From Cyclobacteriaceae bacterium (GTDB taxonomy: Bacteria; Bacteroidota; Bacteroidia; Cytophagales; Cyclobacteriaceae): DNA of 64,000 nt. A program made the translations under genes and the position numbers. The notes beneath the pieces are model-generated. The model saw only the letters and a program-made list of their open reading frames with translations, searched no databases and was not told the DNA's origin. The stretch spans positions 1 through 64,000 of the forward strand of contig JAOUDZ010000013.1 of NCBI GenBank assembly GCA_029858965.1, written 5' to 3'. Shown here one piece after another: positions 43,951 through 53,493 of the stretch (positions within the stretch are counted from its first letter, which is position 1; every line of letters begins with the position of its first letter).

Positions 43951-43979
43951 AAAAAGTCCAGCGACGGAGATGTTACCAG

Positions 43980-44810
43980 CTAGCGCATAGCCGTTGGATT
44001 GGACGGTTGGTTGCGAATGGCGTAAATGATCTGCAGATACTTTTCCTTGGTAGCAGAATCCAAGTCACTGTCTAATACAGTATGTTGAATGAGTTGTGAA
44101 AATGCCTCAATCCGTGGTGATTGGTACAATTCTATGGCCTTGCCTAGCTCAATAATAGAGGACGTCAACTGATGTTGATTATACGCAGAGACAGAAAGAT
44201 TGTAATGCAGCAATCCAACTACCTGGTCAAGGTTTACTTCGTTAAATAGATCAAAATCGTATAGGTAATAGGTCTTATCGGAATCTCTATTTTGATTCTT
44301 ATTTTCTTTGTATTGTGCAATTCGATTTTCGATTGAACCCGCATTACTAACAAATCCATTTACTGGATCAGTGGTCTCAAATAGGACATTACCCTGCTCC
44401 GTCTGTGCTATCAGGAATATGTGATAATTAGTTTCAATCATCTGGTAGTCAATATCAAAATGATCCAAAATAAGGGCATAGAGTGCTGTTCCGGTAAGGC
44501 AATTGTATGTGCCCGAATTCAATATTTCTCCAAATGTTGGATAATCGGCATAGCGCTTCAGGAAAAGTTGATGCGTTTTGACAAAAACAAACTCCAGGAA
44601 ATCCTTTTCCCGTTTGAACGATTTCTTCTTGCCTTCCAGTTTTTCTACAAAGCTCAAAAACCGCTGTGTGGAAGGCTGCTGCCCATCCGTTTCGCTGTAT
44701 AGCTTAAGATAATAGTCAACTTTGGAAGTAGGCTGAATAGCAACTAATCCAGCCTGGCCCGAGACGAGTATTGGCAAAAGAAGGAAAAAGGCTATGATCC
44801 GAAATCTCAT
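43980..44810 (-). CDS. Transglutaminase-like secreted protein of unknown role
   Basis: A 276-residue protein with a signal peptide (about 1-19, ending VSGQA). The middle shows a Cys-His-Asp set in the order of transglutaminase-like proteases: Cys in GTYNCLTGTALYAL, His in ETNYHIFLIA and Asp in FETTDPVNG. The C-terminal part is helical and TPR-like (VGLLHYNLSVSAYNQHQLTSSIIELGKAIELYQS). A domain of this kind often cleaves or crosslinks envelope proteins. The substrate is unknown. The gene has a promoter and a 20-bp palindrome just upstream. Confidence 0.75.
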   Translation of the reverse strand: MRFRIIAFFLLLPILVSGQAGLVAIQPTSKVDYYLKLYSETDGQQPSTQRFLSFVEKLEGKKKSFKREKDFLEFVFVKTHQLFLKRYADYPTFGEILNSGTYNCLTGTALYALILDHFDIDYQMIETNYHIFLIAQTEQGNVLFETTDPVNGFVSNAGSIENRIAQYKENKNQNRDSDKTYYLYDFDLFNEVNLDQVVGLLHYNLSVSAYNQHQLTSSIIELGKAIELYQSPRIEAFSQLIQHTVLDSDLDSATKEKYLQIIYAIRNQPSNPTAMR

Positions 44811-44811
44811 G

Positions 44812-44831
44812 TTAAGTTAATATTAACTTAA
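44812..44831. promoter_or_regulatory. 20-bp perfect palindrome at the start of the transglutaminase-like gene
   Basis: TTAAGTTAATATTAACTTAA reads the same on both strands. It starts one base upstream of the ATG and lies just inside the predicted transcription start. It could be an operator or fold into an mRNA hairpin that hides the start codon. Confidence 0.45.
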
Positions 44832-44837
44832 TGTTAA

Positions 44838-44867
44838 TAAAGATAACATATAGATAACAAAACCCAA
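44838..44867 (-). promoter_or_regulatory. Candidate promoter of the transglutaminase-like gene
   Basis: On the minus strand TTG is followed by 19 bases and then TATCTTTA, one mismatch from TAnnTTTG. The predicted transcription start lies at the edge of the 20-bp palindrome. Confidence 0.45.
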
Positions 44868-45069
44868 TAAAAAAGTAACATTTACGTAATATTCATCGCT
44901 AAATCGCAGGTTTTGCAGCCCAGCGGCTAAAAAGAATCAAAGAATAGAGACGATTAGGCCATAAATACTGCCTTTCGAATGCTTCAGGCCAGCTTGGAAG
45001 TATTTCACCGGTTATTCCACCCTCGAACTATGCCTCGTTACTGCGCCAAAGGGCTCTTTATTAGAGTCG

Positions 45070-45339
45070 ATGAGCACAACAAACTCACCAGTATCATATC
45101 GAAAACCACTTGTTTTATTTTATATGACGGTATTTGGAGTCATCAAAATGGCGGTTTCCAATTCGCCCATTGCTATCTACCTTTTGGTGGTGTGGATAAC
45201 TGGGGTATATAGCAGATCATACAGGTATCTGGGTCAGCCGAGCATAATGCCAGTAGGACGTATAACATGCATAAACATCTTCTGCACCCAAGCTGCACCG
45301 GCAATAATATTGACGCCTTCTTCAGCATATCTCAAATAG
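45070..45339 (+). CDS. Possible small membrane protein or gene fragment
   Basis: An 89-codon frame whose first 55 residues look like a two-helix membrane protein. The last 35 residues overlap a protein-like minus-strand frame and look less natural. No promoter or neighbour supports it. I do not recognise the family. Confidence 0.25.
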   Translation: MSTTNSPVSYRKPLVLFYMTVFGVIKMAVSNSPIAIYLLVVWITGVYSRSYRYLGQPSIMPVGRITCINIFCTQAAPAIILTPSSAYLK

Positions 45340-45405
45340 TCTTTAGACAGCTTGCTGGAGATTTAACGTGCCTGTGGCGTTAACCAATTTTCAGGTACTC
45401 TTTAC

Positions 45406-45413
45406 TACCTTTG
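45406..45413 (+). promoter_or_regulatory. Candidate -7 element of the AsmA-like gene
   Basis: TACCTTTG matches TAnnTTTG and lies 34 bp before the start codon. No TTG is found 19 bases upstream, so only the -7 element is supported. Confidence 0.35.
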
Positions 45414-45447
45414 GCCTCTAAAAATTGTAATTCAAATAATTTATTAT

Positions 45448-48438
45448 ATGAAAAAAGCGCTGAAATGGATTTTTCTGGTGTTGGGCGGACTGCTCATTTT
45501 GATTTTGGCAGCTGCCTTTGTCATTCCAATGATTTTTAAAGATGACATCAAATCGGCAATTGATAGGGAGTTGGCAAAGTCAGTAAACGCAGATGTGGTT
45601 TTTGATGTGGATAAATTTAGTCTTTCGCTATTCAGCAATTTCCCGAATGTTACCGTGGAGATGCGCGATCTGGGCGTACTGAATAGGGAGCCGTTTGCAG
45701 GAGAAGTTCTTTTTGCGACGGAAAGTTTTGAAGTGGAAGTAAATTTGATGGATATCGTGTTTGGCGATGAACTAAGATTGAAGGGGATTTCTCTGATTCG
45801 CCCCGTCATCTACATTAAGGTTCTCGAAGATGGAAGAGCGAACTACGACATTGCTGTTCCTTCTCAGGACTCGGTGGCAGCGGATGAAAATGGTGAATTT
45901 TCATTTGGGATTGATCACTGGCAAATAGTAGACGGAACATTGACCTATGATGATAAGTCTATTCCATTTTTCCTGGAGTTGGCCGGCCTCAATCATTCCG
46001 GTAGCGGCGATTTTACGCAGGACGTGTTTGATCTGAAGACAAAGACAGTTTCAGATTCTGTAAACATTGGCTACGGAGGAGACATGTACTTGTCGAATAA
46101 GCGAATCGAAATTGATGCAGTAGTGTCAATTGCGGAAGAATATACGAAGTACACTTTCAAAGAGAACTCAGCAAAAGTTAATGATTTTGCTATGCGTTTC
46201 GATGGCTGGTTTAAAATGAACGATAATGATTTTGGTATGGACATCTCGTTCCAAAGTCCTGATAATACTTTCAAGAGTTTGCTTTCTCTTGTTCCGGGTA
46301 TGTATACAACAGGCTTTGGAAACATCGAAACCAACGGTGACCTTTCTTTCAATGGATTTGTGAAAGGAACCTATAGCGAAAAACTGATGCCAGCCTTCAA
46401 TTTGAACTTGCTGGTGAAGGATGCAATGTTCAAGTATCCTGAATTGCCAACACCAATCAATAATATCAATGTGGACCTCTTGGTCGACAACAAAGATGGG
46501 ATAATAGACAATACAATCGTCGACTTGAAAAAACTTCATTTGGATTTTGGATCGAATCCTGTAGATGCCCGGGCTTTGATTACCAGGATATACCCCACTA
46601 ACCTTGATGCAAATGTGTCTGCCAGGTTAAACCTGGCCGAACTTGGGAAAATGTTTCCAATGGAAGGGCTGGACATGAAGGGAAATTATGCACTCAATCT
46701 TTCTGCGAAAGGCATATACGACAGTGTAAAGCATATCATTCCTGCAATTGACGCATCAATGTCGTTGGCAAACGGCTACGTTAAATCATCTGAGTTCCCC
46801 ATTCCGATTCAGGATTTGCATTTTAATTCAACCATCAAAAGTCCTTCGGGCAAAATGGAAGAGACAATCATCAATGTACGCGATCTTTCTATGATGATGG
46901 ACGGGGAAAAATTTAATGCAGATTTGATATTACAGAATCTGAAGGACTACAACTGGGATTTGAAAGCAAAGGGCGGTATTGACCTGGAAAAGATAACTAA
47001 GGTATTTCCTGTTGAGGGTATGACAATTGCCGGTAAGCTGAAAGCTGACATAGAAACAAAAGGAAAATATTCGGACTTGGAAGCCGAGAAATACGATCGA
47101 CTACCAACAAGTGGTACCGCTTCACTTACCGATTTCAAGTATTCTTCAAAGGATCTACCGTATGATGTTACCCTTTCTCAGGCCTTTATGGTTTTCGATC
47201 CGAAAAAGATTGATGTGCAAAAGCTTGAGGGTGAAATAGGAAAAAGCGATTTTAAGGTAGATGGTGTGGTGGTCAATTATCTCGGATATGTCTTTGGTCA
47301 AAATCAAGCAATCAAAGGGAATGTAAATTTTAGTTCCAACCTGCTTGACCTGAATGAATTTATGACTGATACTGAAGCAGCTGCCACTGATACAGCTTCC
47401 TACGGCGTTGTTCCTGTTCCTGCCAATATTGACTTTGTGCTGAAGACAAAAATCAAGGAGATTAAGTTGATGGATTATACGATGACCAACGCTTCAGGAA
47501 ATGTGATAGTGAAGGATGGGATCGCGAACCTCAGTGGTTTAAGATTTAATATGTTGGGGGGGACAATTACAGTAGACGGCACCTACAGCACACAGGACAT
47601 GACCCATCCTAAATACGATTTTTCGTTGAAGATGCAGGACGTTTCCATCAGAGAAGCTGCAACTGCCTCTTCTATTATTCAGTCCTACGCCCCGATAGCT
47701 GCGTTAGTGACGGGGAATTTCTCCACGGATTTCAGCATTAGCGGGGAACTGTTGCAATCGATGATGCCCAATCTGGCAACTGTCAACGGAAATGGATTAG
47801 TTAAGATTGTCGAGGCTGCATTAAAACAATCAAAACTTATTTCAGGCATAACTTCGCTTGCCAATCTGGATGATGCGGACGAAGTAACTTTGAAAGATGT
47901 TCTAATGTCTGCCGCCATTAAAGACGGAAGATTAGGAGTGAAGCCTTTTGACGTGAAGTTTGGAAGTTACAAAACCGCTGTGGCGGGAAGCACAGGACTC
48001 GACGGATCGCTTGACTATACGTTAAAAATGGATGTTCCTGCCGGGAAATTGGGAACGGAATACAATGCCTTTATTTCAAAATATACAGGCGGGAAAAATG
48101 ACCCTAATGCAAATGTACCTGTTACCATTGGGCTGGGCGGAAAGTACGACAGCCCAATACCCAAATTGTTAATGGAAGGTCAGAAAGAGCAGGCCAAAGA
48201 AGCGGTTACGGCGGCGGCAAAAGATGAAGGACAAAAAGCGCTTCAGAAAGCAGTAAAAGGGACCGATGCCGAGAAAATAGTGGGCGATATATTAGGTACG
48301 GGCAAAAAGACTGATTCAACGGCCATCGCAGACACAACAAAGACATCAACACCTGCTGCTGGTGAAGATGTGCAAAAGCAGCTTGAAGATGAAGCCAAAA
48401 AGAAGATTCAGAATTTATTGAAGAAAAAGAAAAATTAG
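45448..48438 (+). CDS. AsmA-like outer-membrane biogenesis protein
   Basis: This 996-residue protein has one N-terminal membrane anchor (WIFLVLGGLLILILAAAFVIP) and a long beta-rich body typical of the AsmA/TamB-like bridge proteins that carry phospholipid between membranes. Family-type stretches include DVVFDVDKFSLSLFSNFPNVTVEM near the N-terminus and GLVKIVEAALKQSKLISGI with DGRLGVKPFDVKFGSYKTAVAG near the C-terminus. The end is a lysine-rich tail (KKKIQNLLKKKKN). It stands alone with a strong terminator downstream. Confidence 0.9.
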   Translation: MKKALKWIFLVLGGLLILILAAAFVIPMIFKDDIKSAIDRELAKSVNADVVFDVDKFSLSLFSNFPNVTVEMRDLGVLNREPFAGEVLFATESFEVEVNLMDIVFGDELRLKGISLIRPVIYIKVLEDGRANYDIAVPSQDSVAADENGEFSFGIDHWQIVDGTLTYDDKSIPFFLELAGLNHSGSGDFTQDVFDLKTKTVSDSVNIGYGGDMYLSNKRIEIDAVVSIAEEYTKYTFKENSAKVNDFAMRFDGWFKMNDNDFGMDISFQSPDNTFKSLLSLVPGMYTTGFGNIETNGDLSFNGFVKGTYSEKLMPAFNLNLLVKDAMFKYPELPTPINNINVDLLVDNKDGIIDNTIVDLKKLHLDFGSNPVDARALITRIYPTNLDANVSARLNLAELGKMFPMEGLDMKGNYALNLSAKGIYDSVKHIIPAIDASMSLANGYVKSSEFPIPIQDLHFNSTIKSPSGKMEETIINVRDLSMMMDGEKFNADLILQNLKDYNWDLKAKGGIDLEKITKVFPVEGMTIAGKLKADIETKGKYSDLEAEKYDRLPTSGTASLTDFKYSSKDLPYDVTLSQAFMVFDPKKIDVQKLEGEIGKSDFKVDGVVVNYLGYVFGQNQAIKGNVNFSSNLLDLNEFMTDTEAAATDTASYGVVPVPANIDFVLKTKIKEIKLMDYTMTNASGNVIVKDGIANLSGLRFNMLGGTITVDGTYSTQDMTHPKYDFSLKMQDVSIREAATASSIIQSYAPIAALVTGNFSTDFSISGELLQSMMPNLATVNGNGLVKIVEAALKQSKLISGITSLANLDDADEVTLKDVLMSAAIKDGRLGVKPFDVKFGSYKTAVAGSTGLDGSLDYTLKMDVPAGKLGTEYNAFISKYTGGKNDPNANVPVTIGLGGKYDSPIPKLLMEGQKEQAKEAVTAAAKDEGQKALQKAVKGTDAEKIVGDILGTGKKTDSTAIADTTKTSTPAAGEDVQKQLEDEAKKKIQNLLKKKKN

Positions 48439-48455
48439 TTGATAAAAACATGGAA

Positions 48456-48485
48456 AGGAGGCTGAACCTTTAGGTTCAGCCTCCT
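48456..48485. terminator. Bidirectional terminator hairpin between convergent genes
   Basis: A 13-bp perfect stem (AGGAGGCTGAACC with GGTTCAGCCTCCT) closes a TTTA loop. It separates the AsmA-like gene from the convergent cytochrome gene. The T-rich side (TTTCC then TTTTT) is on the minus strand. Confidence 0.75.
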
Positions 48486-48495
48486 GCTCTGCCGG

Positions 48496-51400
48496 CTATT
48501 TTTTACTAATTTGCTCCACATTTTTCAGACTGCCAAGGTACGCCACAAGATCAACCAACTCCTGTTCACTCATCGAAGATTGCAGGTTTGATGGCATCAA
48601 GGAACTTTCGAGCCATGTACGTGATGAAATATTTTCCTTCAGCAGTGTTTGCCGGTTATTCATATACTGCAATTCCACTTTGTCTCCTGTTTCGGAGGTG
48701 ATTCTTCCTACTGTTGTCGACCCATCAGTAAGCTTGAATTGAAATCCCTCAAAGCCAAAGCTGATCCCCTGATCAGGGTAAAGTATGGAAGTGTACATTG
48801 CTTCTTTGGATAGCTTAGCGCCAATTTCACTAAGGTCAGGACCGAAATTCACACCTTCTCCATGAATAACATGGCAATTGCTACACAACGTGGAGAAGAC
48901 CACCTTTCCATTTACGGCATCGCCTTTTTTATTTACCAGTACAGTAATGGATGGAAGCGGAGTGCCTTCTTTGCTTCCCGCAAGCTTCAGGTATCCAGCA
49001 GCTTCATCGCGCAACGTTGCTCGCCACGCCGTTTGAAAGACACCACCAGCAGTAGTATGAAGATTCGCCGGAATTCTATTTTCTTTTGCCAGCGTTAGCA
49101 AACGATCCTCTGCCTGCCAGGGACCGCCAAACGTTTTTACAGCAAGTTTTCGGAGTTCAAGGTCTTTGGTACTATCCATCATTACACTTTCCATTACTGC
49201 AATGGCTTTTGGATTGTACATATGAGGACGCAGCGCTTTAATTATTGCGAAGGCTTCGCCTTTGGAGCCCGTATTGAGCACATTTGTCAGTAACGTAATT
49301 TTGTCCCAGTTCAACAATGTTTTGGAAGATTCCTTACCCACCAAACTGTCGGGATATTGCATGGCTATTTGAAGTAGATCCTTTGAACGATCCTGTAGAT
49401 TAAAAGAAGTAACAAGTTCCACAAACTCAATTTTCCCTGTTTGTTGCGCCAGCACATTGTTCAAGGCATTCATAATCGTTGGCGTCATTTTTAGACGTGA
49501 CGCATCCATGTGCTTCAGTGCGTAGAGCACCTTATCGCCCTGCATCTGTTGTATCAGTTGGGCAAGGATTTGTTGTTTGGAAGGGTCAGTTTGGAAATCG
49601 AAGGCACGGTAATAACGCAACATTTCCTGGTCATTGGATGACTTGATTAAATTAGCCATTAATGGCATAGCATCTTTGCTTCGGCTTCTCCAAACGATAT
49701 CCCGGTTAGCAGGCGTATTCCAATCCTGGCCAACCTCCTTTTTCCAGGTGTTGAAGTATAAATCCCAGTTGCCGGTCGCACTAATGCCAAGGGCTTCAAG
49801 ATACCATCGATCTTTTCCATCGTATTGCTGTGCTAATTCGGTCCATATTTCAGCAGCCTGGACAGTATTGTTTCCGCGTAGCGCAATCGCTACCTCTCTG
49901 CGCACCTGGGGCGATGAATCCCTGACTAACTTAGATGCAACGGACAGGATATCCTTCTTCATCGAACGCGCAATCCGGATGCCTGTAATTCGAATGTCAG
50001 GGTTCTGATCAGTCAACGCTTTGTTAATATAATCATCTTCTTTTCCGGGGAGCCTGGCCAACAGCCAGATGGCCTGGGCTTTTTCCCTTGGATTATCGGA
50101 CGCCCATAAATCCAACAAAGTGCGTTCTGCTTCCGGACCTGCTGCAGCCAATGCATTCCAACCAAGAAAACGTGTCTCTGCATTCGGGTTGAGTAGTGCA
50201 TTCACAGCGCCTTCAAGCGTGCTAACATCTGTCTTTGCTATCTTATACGCTGATTTTGGCGGTGCAATGCGGTAAATTCTTCCGCGATCCACATCACCCG
50301 CCTGGTGACCGCCTACTCCAGGATCATACCAATCCGCTACAAAAAGCGAACCATCAGGGGCGACAGCAACATCTATAGGACGAAACCATTGATCTTTCTG
50401 GGCTTTCAAAATATTAACGATGGAAGCTTTATAACCCGCACCATCATTTTCTACCGGATATGAGCGAACCACGTTATTGCCTGGTTCTGCATGGATCATT
50501 GTTCCATGGAATATTTCAGGCATCAAACTGCCTTCATACACGGTAATGCCAGCAGGGGAGCCGGCACCGGTCTGCAAAATATTGGGGACAACCCCTGGGT
50601 CATTCAAATGCCAATGCTGCAGCGGAATTTCTTTCTCCATGTTCGTGCGCCGCGCACTCCAGCTTGCGCCGGTCATTTCATCGCGGTAGCCATAGTTTCC
50701 GTATTCCATTACATAATTTATCCGTGTGCCCTTATTGCCATCATCATCATTGTCTGACTGCCAAAGTGTACCGTAAGGATCGATCGCCACTTCAAAATTA
50801 TTTCGGAAATTATTGCCCAATACCTCGACATTGGAGCCATCAATATCGGCTCGCATGACCATTCCTTCCCTGAGGGGTTTACCATTTGATACCACTTTGT
50901 AACCGTGTACATCCACGACTGTGTCGCCTGCAGGATTGAGGAGGGATTTACCCTCATTGCCAAAATTGAAATACAACCTTCCATCGGGGCCAAAGACAAA
51001 AGCATGCATGCCGTGGTCGTGTTGTAAACCTTGAATTCCCTGGAAGAATACTTCTTTCTTGTCTGGAATATCATCACCATTGTCGTCGGTGAAGACAAAG
51101 ACATTTGGACTGCAAGACACAATTACCTTGTTGCCCAGAAGTGCGATGCCCAGAGCTGAGTTTACATCTGTACCTTGATAAAAGATTTTGCTTTTGTCGG
51201 CTTTCCCATCACCGTCTGTATCCTCCAGGATCATAATGCGATCACCTTCCTGCTTTACAGGATTCTTCGGATTGTACTGATTTCTGTAGTTATAGGCTTC
51301 ACAAACCCAAACCCTTCCACGCTCATCAATGGCAATGTTGGTAGGGTTTGTGAACATGGGCTCCGAAGCGAACAGGGTAACCTCAAGGCCTTCGTACACA

Positions 51401-51528
51401 CTCAGATCAGCGAGTGAACTTTCCTGAGAATGTTCGGCGGGGAGGTTGCCCTTATTACACGATAATGCTGAGAGCAATACTATGGAGAACAGGAGGCCAA
51501 CTTGGAACTTGGATGGGATCATGGTCAA
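48496..51528 (-). CDS. PVC-type membrane-bound dehydrogenase with HEAT repeats and C-terminal cytochrome c
   Basis: The 1010-residue lipoprotein (lipobox SALSC, Cys about 24) has three parts. The N-terminal six-bladed propeller (about 40-420; LTNIAIDERGRVWVCEAYNYRNQ-type strands, HDHGMHAFVFGPDGRLYFNFGN) matches the TIGR02604 putative dehydrogenase. HEAT-like repeats follow (about 430-800). The C-terminal heme domain has CSNCHVIHGEG (CxxCH) and a likely distal Met in SSLMPSNLQSSM. Such proteins, common in Planctomycetes and Bacteroidota, are thought to oxidise sugars and pass electrons to the chain; substrates are mostly unknown. Two near start codons (51528 and 51522) are possible. Confidence 0.9.
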   Translation of the reverse strand: MTMIPSKFQVGLLFSIVLLSALSCNKGNLPAEHSQESSLADLSVYEGLEVTLFASEPMFTNPTNIAIDERGRVWVCEAYNYRNQYNPKNPVKQEGDRIMILEDTDGDGKADKSKIFYQGTDVNSALGIALLGNKVIVSCSPNVFVFTDDNGDDIPDKKEVFFQGIQGLQHDHGMHAFVFGPDGRLYFNFGNEGKSLLNPAGDTVVDVHGYKVVSNGKPLREGMVMRADIDGSNVEVLGNNFRNNFEVAIDPYGTLWQSDNDDDGNKGTRINYVMEYGNYGYRDEMTGASWSARRTNMEKEIPLQHWHLNDPGVVPNILQTGAGSPAGITVYEGSLMPEIFHGTMIHAEPGNNVVRSYPVENDGAGYKASIVNILKAQKDQWFRPIDVAVAPDGSLFVADWYDPGVGGHQAGDVDRGRIYRIAPPKSAYKIAKTDVSTLEGAVNALLNPNAETRFLGWNALAAAGPEAERTLLDLWASDNPREKAQAIWLLARLPGKEDDYINKALTDQNPDIRITGIRIARSMKKDILSVASKLVRDSSPQVRREVAIALRGNNTVQAAEIWTELAQQYDGKDRWYLEALGISATGNWDLYFNTWKKEVGQDWNTPANRDIVWRSRSKDAMPLMANLIKSSNDQEMLRYYRAFDFQTDPSKQQILAQLIQQMQGDKVLYALKHMDASRLKMTPTIMNALNNVLAQQTGKIEFVELVTSFNLQDRSKDLLQIAMQYPDSLVGKESSKTLLNWDKITLLTNVLNTGSKGEAFAIIKALRPHMYNPKAIAVMESVMMDSTKDLELRKLAVKTFGGPWQAEDRLLTLAKENRIPANLHTTAGGVFQTAWRATLRDEAAGYLKLAGSKEGTPLPSITVLVNKKGDAVNGKVVFSTLCSNCHVIHGEGVNFGPDLSEIGAKLSKEAMYTSILYPDQGISFGFEGFQFKLTDGSTTVGRITSETGDKVELQYMNNRQTLLKENISSRTWLESSLMPSNLQSSMSEQELVDLVAYLGSLKNVEQISKK

Positions 51529-51769
51529 AGTTTTATGATGTTAAGAAAGGTACGAAGGCATATACGCATTGGCAAACCTTCGCCATGCCCCGTTGACCTT
51601 CCAATTCCGCACTTGTCCTCCGACGCGGGCCATAAGGGCAGTCAGATTTCAGATACTTTAGGGGGAGAATATTATGGTTCTGTTGTATTATCGTTAATAT
51701 CAACGTAATTACTTGAACCACCGCGTCTATATTTACGTTATTTGTATTGTCAAACAACCACTCATTGCG

Positions 51770-51973
51770 ATGACAACAATAGATCAGAAACATGAGATTC
51801 TGGATTCGTTAAATTCGCTGGACGCAAGTCAGGCGGATAAAGTATTGGAGTACATAAAAGGACTCTTGTACACAACGCCAGAGGCAGCTTCTCACAAACA
51901 GTTTAAACGGGAAGCGATGAAGGAGATACGCCGTGCGCTAGGCAAGGGCAACCAGTTGAGGCCCTCGTTCTAA
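51770..51973 (+). CDS. Small helical protein of unknown function
   Basis: A 67-residue protein from the Met at 51770 (MTTIDQKHEILDSLNSLD); the track start at 51713 adds a stretch that looks untranslated. It is rich in charged helix (SQADKVLEYIKGLL) with a basic C-terminus (FKREAMKEIRRALGKG). It could be a small regulator or antitoxin-like protein, but no toxin lies next to it. I do not recognise the family. Confidence 0.55.
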   Translation: MTTIDQKHEILDSLNSLDASQADKVLEYIKGLLYTTPEAASHKQFKREAMKEIRRALGKGNQLRPSF

Positions 51974-51995
51974 GCAGAAGGTTACAGTCTTCTTC

Positions 51996-52034
51996 AAAAT
52001 TTCTACGTGCGTAAACACGCTCGGTTGAAATTTT
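51996..52034. terminator. Possible hairpin between the small protein and rluA-type gene
   Basis: AAAATTTC and GAAATTTT form an 8-bp outer stem; the interior is partly paired (GTG/CAC). It lies between convergent genes. Confidence 0.4.
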
Positions 52035-52087
52035 CTTCACTTCTATTTTTCGTGTATCATTCGCGTGAAATTTCCCTACCGTTGGTA

Positions 52088-53119
52088 TTAGTTGTATTTA
52101 ACGTAACTCTCCCACTTTTCAATTGCAGCCATAAAGTCCTGGGGTAACGCTGAGTCAAATTGTAAAAATTCCTTTGTGATGGGGTGGACAAAGCCCAGGC
52201 TCTTTGCGTGCAGGGCCTGGCGCGGAATTATCTTAAAGCAGTTCTCTACAAACTGCTTATATTTTGTAAAAACTGTTCCTTTCAAAACCTGATCTCCGCC
52301 GTACAGTGCGTCGTTGAAGAGCGGATGGCCGAGGTACTTCATATGTGCCCTGATTTGATGCGTTCGCCCGGTTTCGAGTTTACATTCTATTAGCGAGACA
52401 TAACGTAACTCCTGTAATACCTGAAAGTGGGTTATCGCATGCCTTCCCATATCTCCTGCCGGAAATACGGTTGTAACCCTTCTGTCCTTAAGACTTCTGC
52501 CAACGTTTTTGTTGATAGTCCCGCTAGGGGGATCAGGGACTCCCCACACCAAAGCATAATATCGTCGTGATATAGTATGGTCAAAGAATTGTTTTGCGAG
52601 GCCCGTTAGGCTGCGTTCGTCTTTCGCAATGACCAGCAGCCCGGAAGTATCCTTGTCAATTCTATGGACGAGGCCTGGTCTGGCATCGGTACCCGGAAGT
52701 TCAGGTAGGTTCTGGAAGTGAAAAGCAAGCGCATTCACTAACGTTCCGCTCCAATTTTGATACGCCGGGTGTACCACCATACCTGCTGGTTTGTTAATCA
52801 CCATCAAATGCGCATCTTCAAAAACAATATTGACTGGAATATTTTCCGGGATCACTTCGGTATCACGGGGAGGCTCTGGCATCGAAACCGTAATGATATC
52901 GTTGGGATGTACTTTGTAGTTTGCCTTAATGTTCTTGTCGTTTACCTTTACGAATCCTGCTAGTATTCCTCCCTGAATTTTAGTACGTGTGACATTAGGC
53001 AGACGCGCCATCAGAAACTTATCGACTCTGATCAGGCTTTGCTTCTGGTCGGCTACTATACGATGGTGTTCAAATAATTCATCATCCTGTTCGTCAAGAA
53101 GGATTTCCACTTCGCTCAT
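52088..53119 (-). CDS. RluA-family 23S rRNA pseudouridine synthase (RluD-like)
   Basis: This 343-residue enzyme isomerises uridine to pseudouridine in rRNA. It has an N-terminal S4 RNA-binding domain (RVDKFLMARLPNVTRTKIQ) and a catalytic domain with HRIDKDTSGLLVIAK, where the catalytic Asp follows HRI. The C-terminal LIECKLETGRTHQIRAHMKYLGHPLFNDALYGG motif is standard for the RluA/RluD class. RluD is favoured by the S4 domain. Its start overlaps the end of the DUF1801 gene by 4 bp (ATGA), so both are in one transcript with DUF1801 first. Confidence 0.94.
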   Translation of the reverse strand: MSEVEILLDEQDDELFEHHRIVADQKQSLIRVDKFLMARLPNVTRTKIQGGILAGFVKVNDKNIKANYKVHPNDIITVSMPEPPRDTEVIPENIPVNIVFEDAHLMVINKPAGMVVHPAYQNWSGTLVNALAFHFQNLPELPGTDARPGLVHRIDKDTSGLLVIAKDERSLTGLAKQFFDHTISRRYYALVWGVPDPPSGTINKNVGRSLKDRRVTTVFPAGDMGRHAITHFQVLQELRYVSLIECKLETGRTHQIRAHMKYLGHPLFNDALYGGDQVLKGTVFTKYKQFVENCFKIIPRQALHAKSLGFVHPITKEFLQFDSALPQDFMAAIEKWESYVKYN

Positions 53120-53493
53120 TTCTTATTTTTCAGTTTTCTTTTGTGCTGATATTCATTCAAAATGGCGGCCTCATTTAACAGGCGTCGAATCGGATCTTCA
53201 TATTCTTCCAGCTGGGCCAGACTGTAGAAGGTAATGGATTTAACGTGTTTTCGTCCATGTGCTTCCAATATCTTCTGGTCATCAGAAAGTTCATAACCTT
53301 TGGTAAAGCCAAGGTCAACGCCGTCTTCCTCCGGATGGAGAAAGCACAGAGTGCCATAAAAATAAAAATAGGGAATCTTATAACTTAATTTTTCTTGCGT
53401 ATGAGCCCCTAGGTCAAGGATCCAGGATCGCAATATGGTCATAATCTCACGTTTGGGGTCTGATTGTTCACTAATGAATTGCCGTACTGTCAT
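53116..53493 (-). CDS. DUF1801-domain protein
   Basis: A 125-residue protein starting at the Met at 53493 (MTVRQFISEQSDPKREI); the track start at 53550 is less likely. The DUF1801 pattern is visible: an N-terminal helix, HTQEKLSYKIPYFYFYGTLCFLHP and DLGFTKGYEL, then a C-terminal basic tail. The fold is known but the function is not. Coupled to the pseudouridine synthase by a 4-bp overlap. Confidence 0.85.
   Translation of the reverse strand: MTVRQFISEQSDPKREIMTILRSWILDLGAHTQEKLSYKIPYFYFYGTLCFLHPEEDGVDLGFTKGYELSDDQKILEAHGRKHVKSITFYSLAQLEEYEDPIRRLLNEAAILNEYQHKRKLKNKK

Larger units (their letters stand above)
44868..45447. other. Long intergenic region with possible gene remnants
   Basis: About 580 bp hold no convincing gene. 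On the plus strand 45070-45339 (89 codons) encodes two hydrophobic stretches (PLVLFYMTVFGVIKMAV and AIYLLVVWITGVY) that could be a small membrane protein or a fragment. On the minus strand near 45240-45366 a 42-codon frame without a start reads KDYLRYAEEGVNIIAGAAWV. The two overlap, so at most one is real. The AsmA-gene -7 element is at 45406. Confidence 0.4.

Noticed and set aside
44833-44880. TAACA repeats 11 bp apart that resemble the arrays at 8000 and 10996
   Set aside because: Only two units are in phase and no TAnnTTTG lies 14 bp after them; the region is very AT-rich, so chance is likely.
46168-46539. 123-codon minus-strand ORF inside the AsmA-like gene
   Set aside because: It is an antisense shadow with no recognisable domain.
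51770-51973. Antitoxin of a toxin-antitoxin pair
   Set aside because: The size and charge would fit, but no toxin-like gene is adjacent, so the gene is left as unknown.
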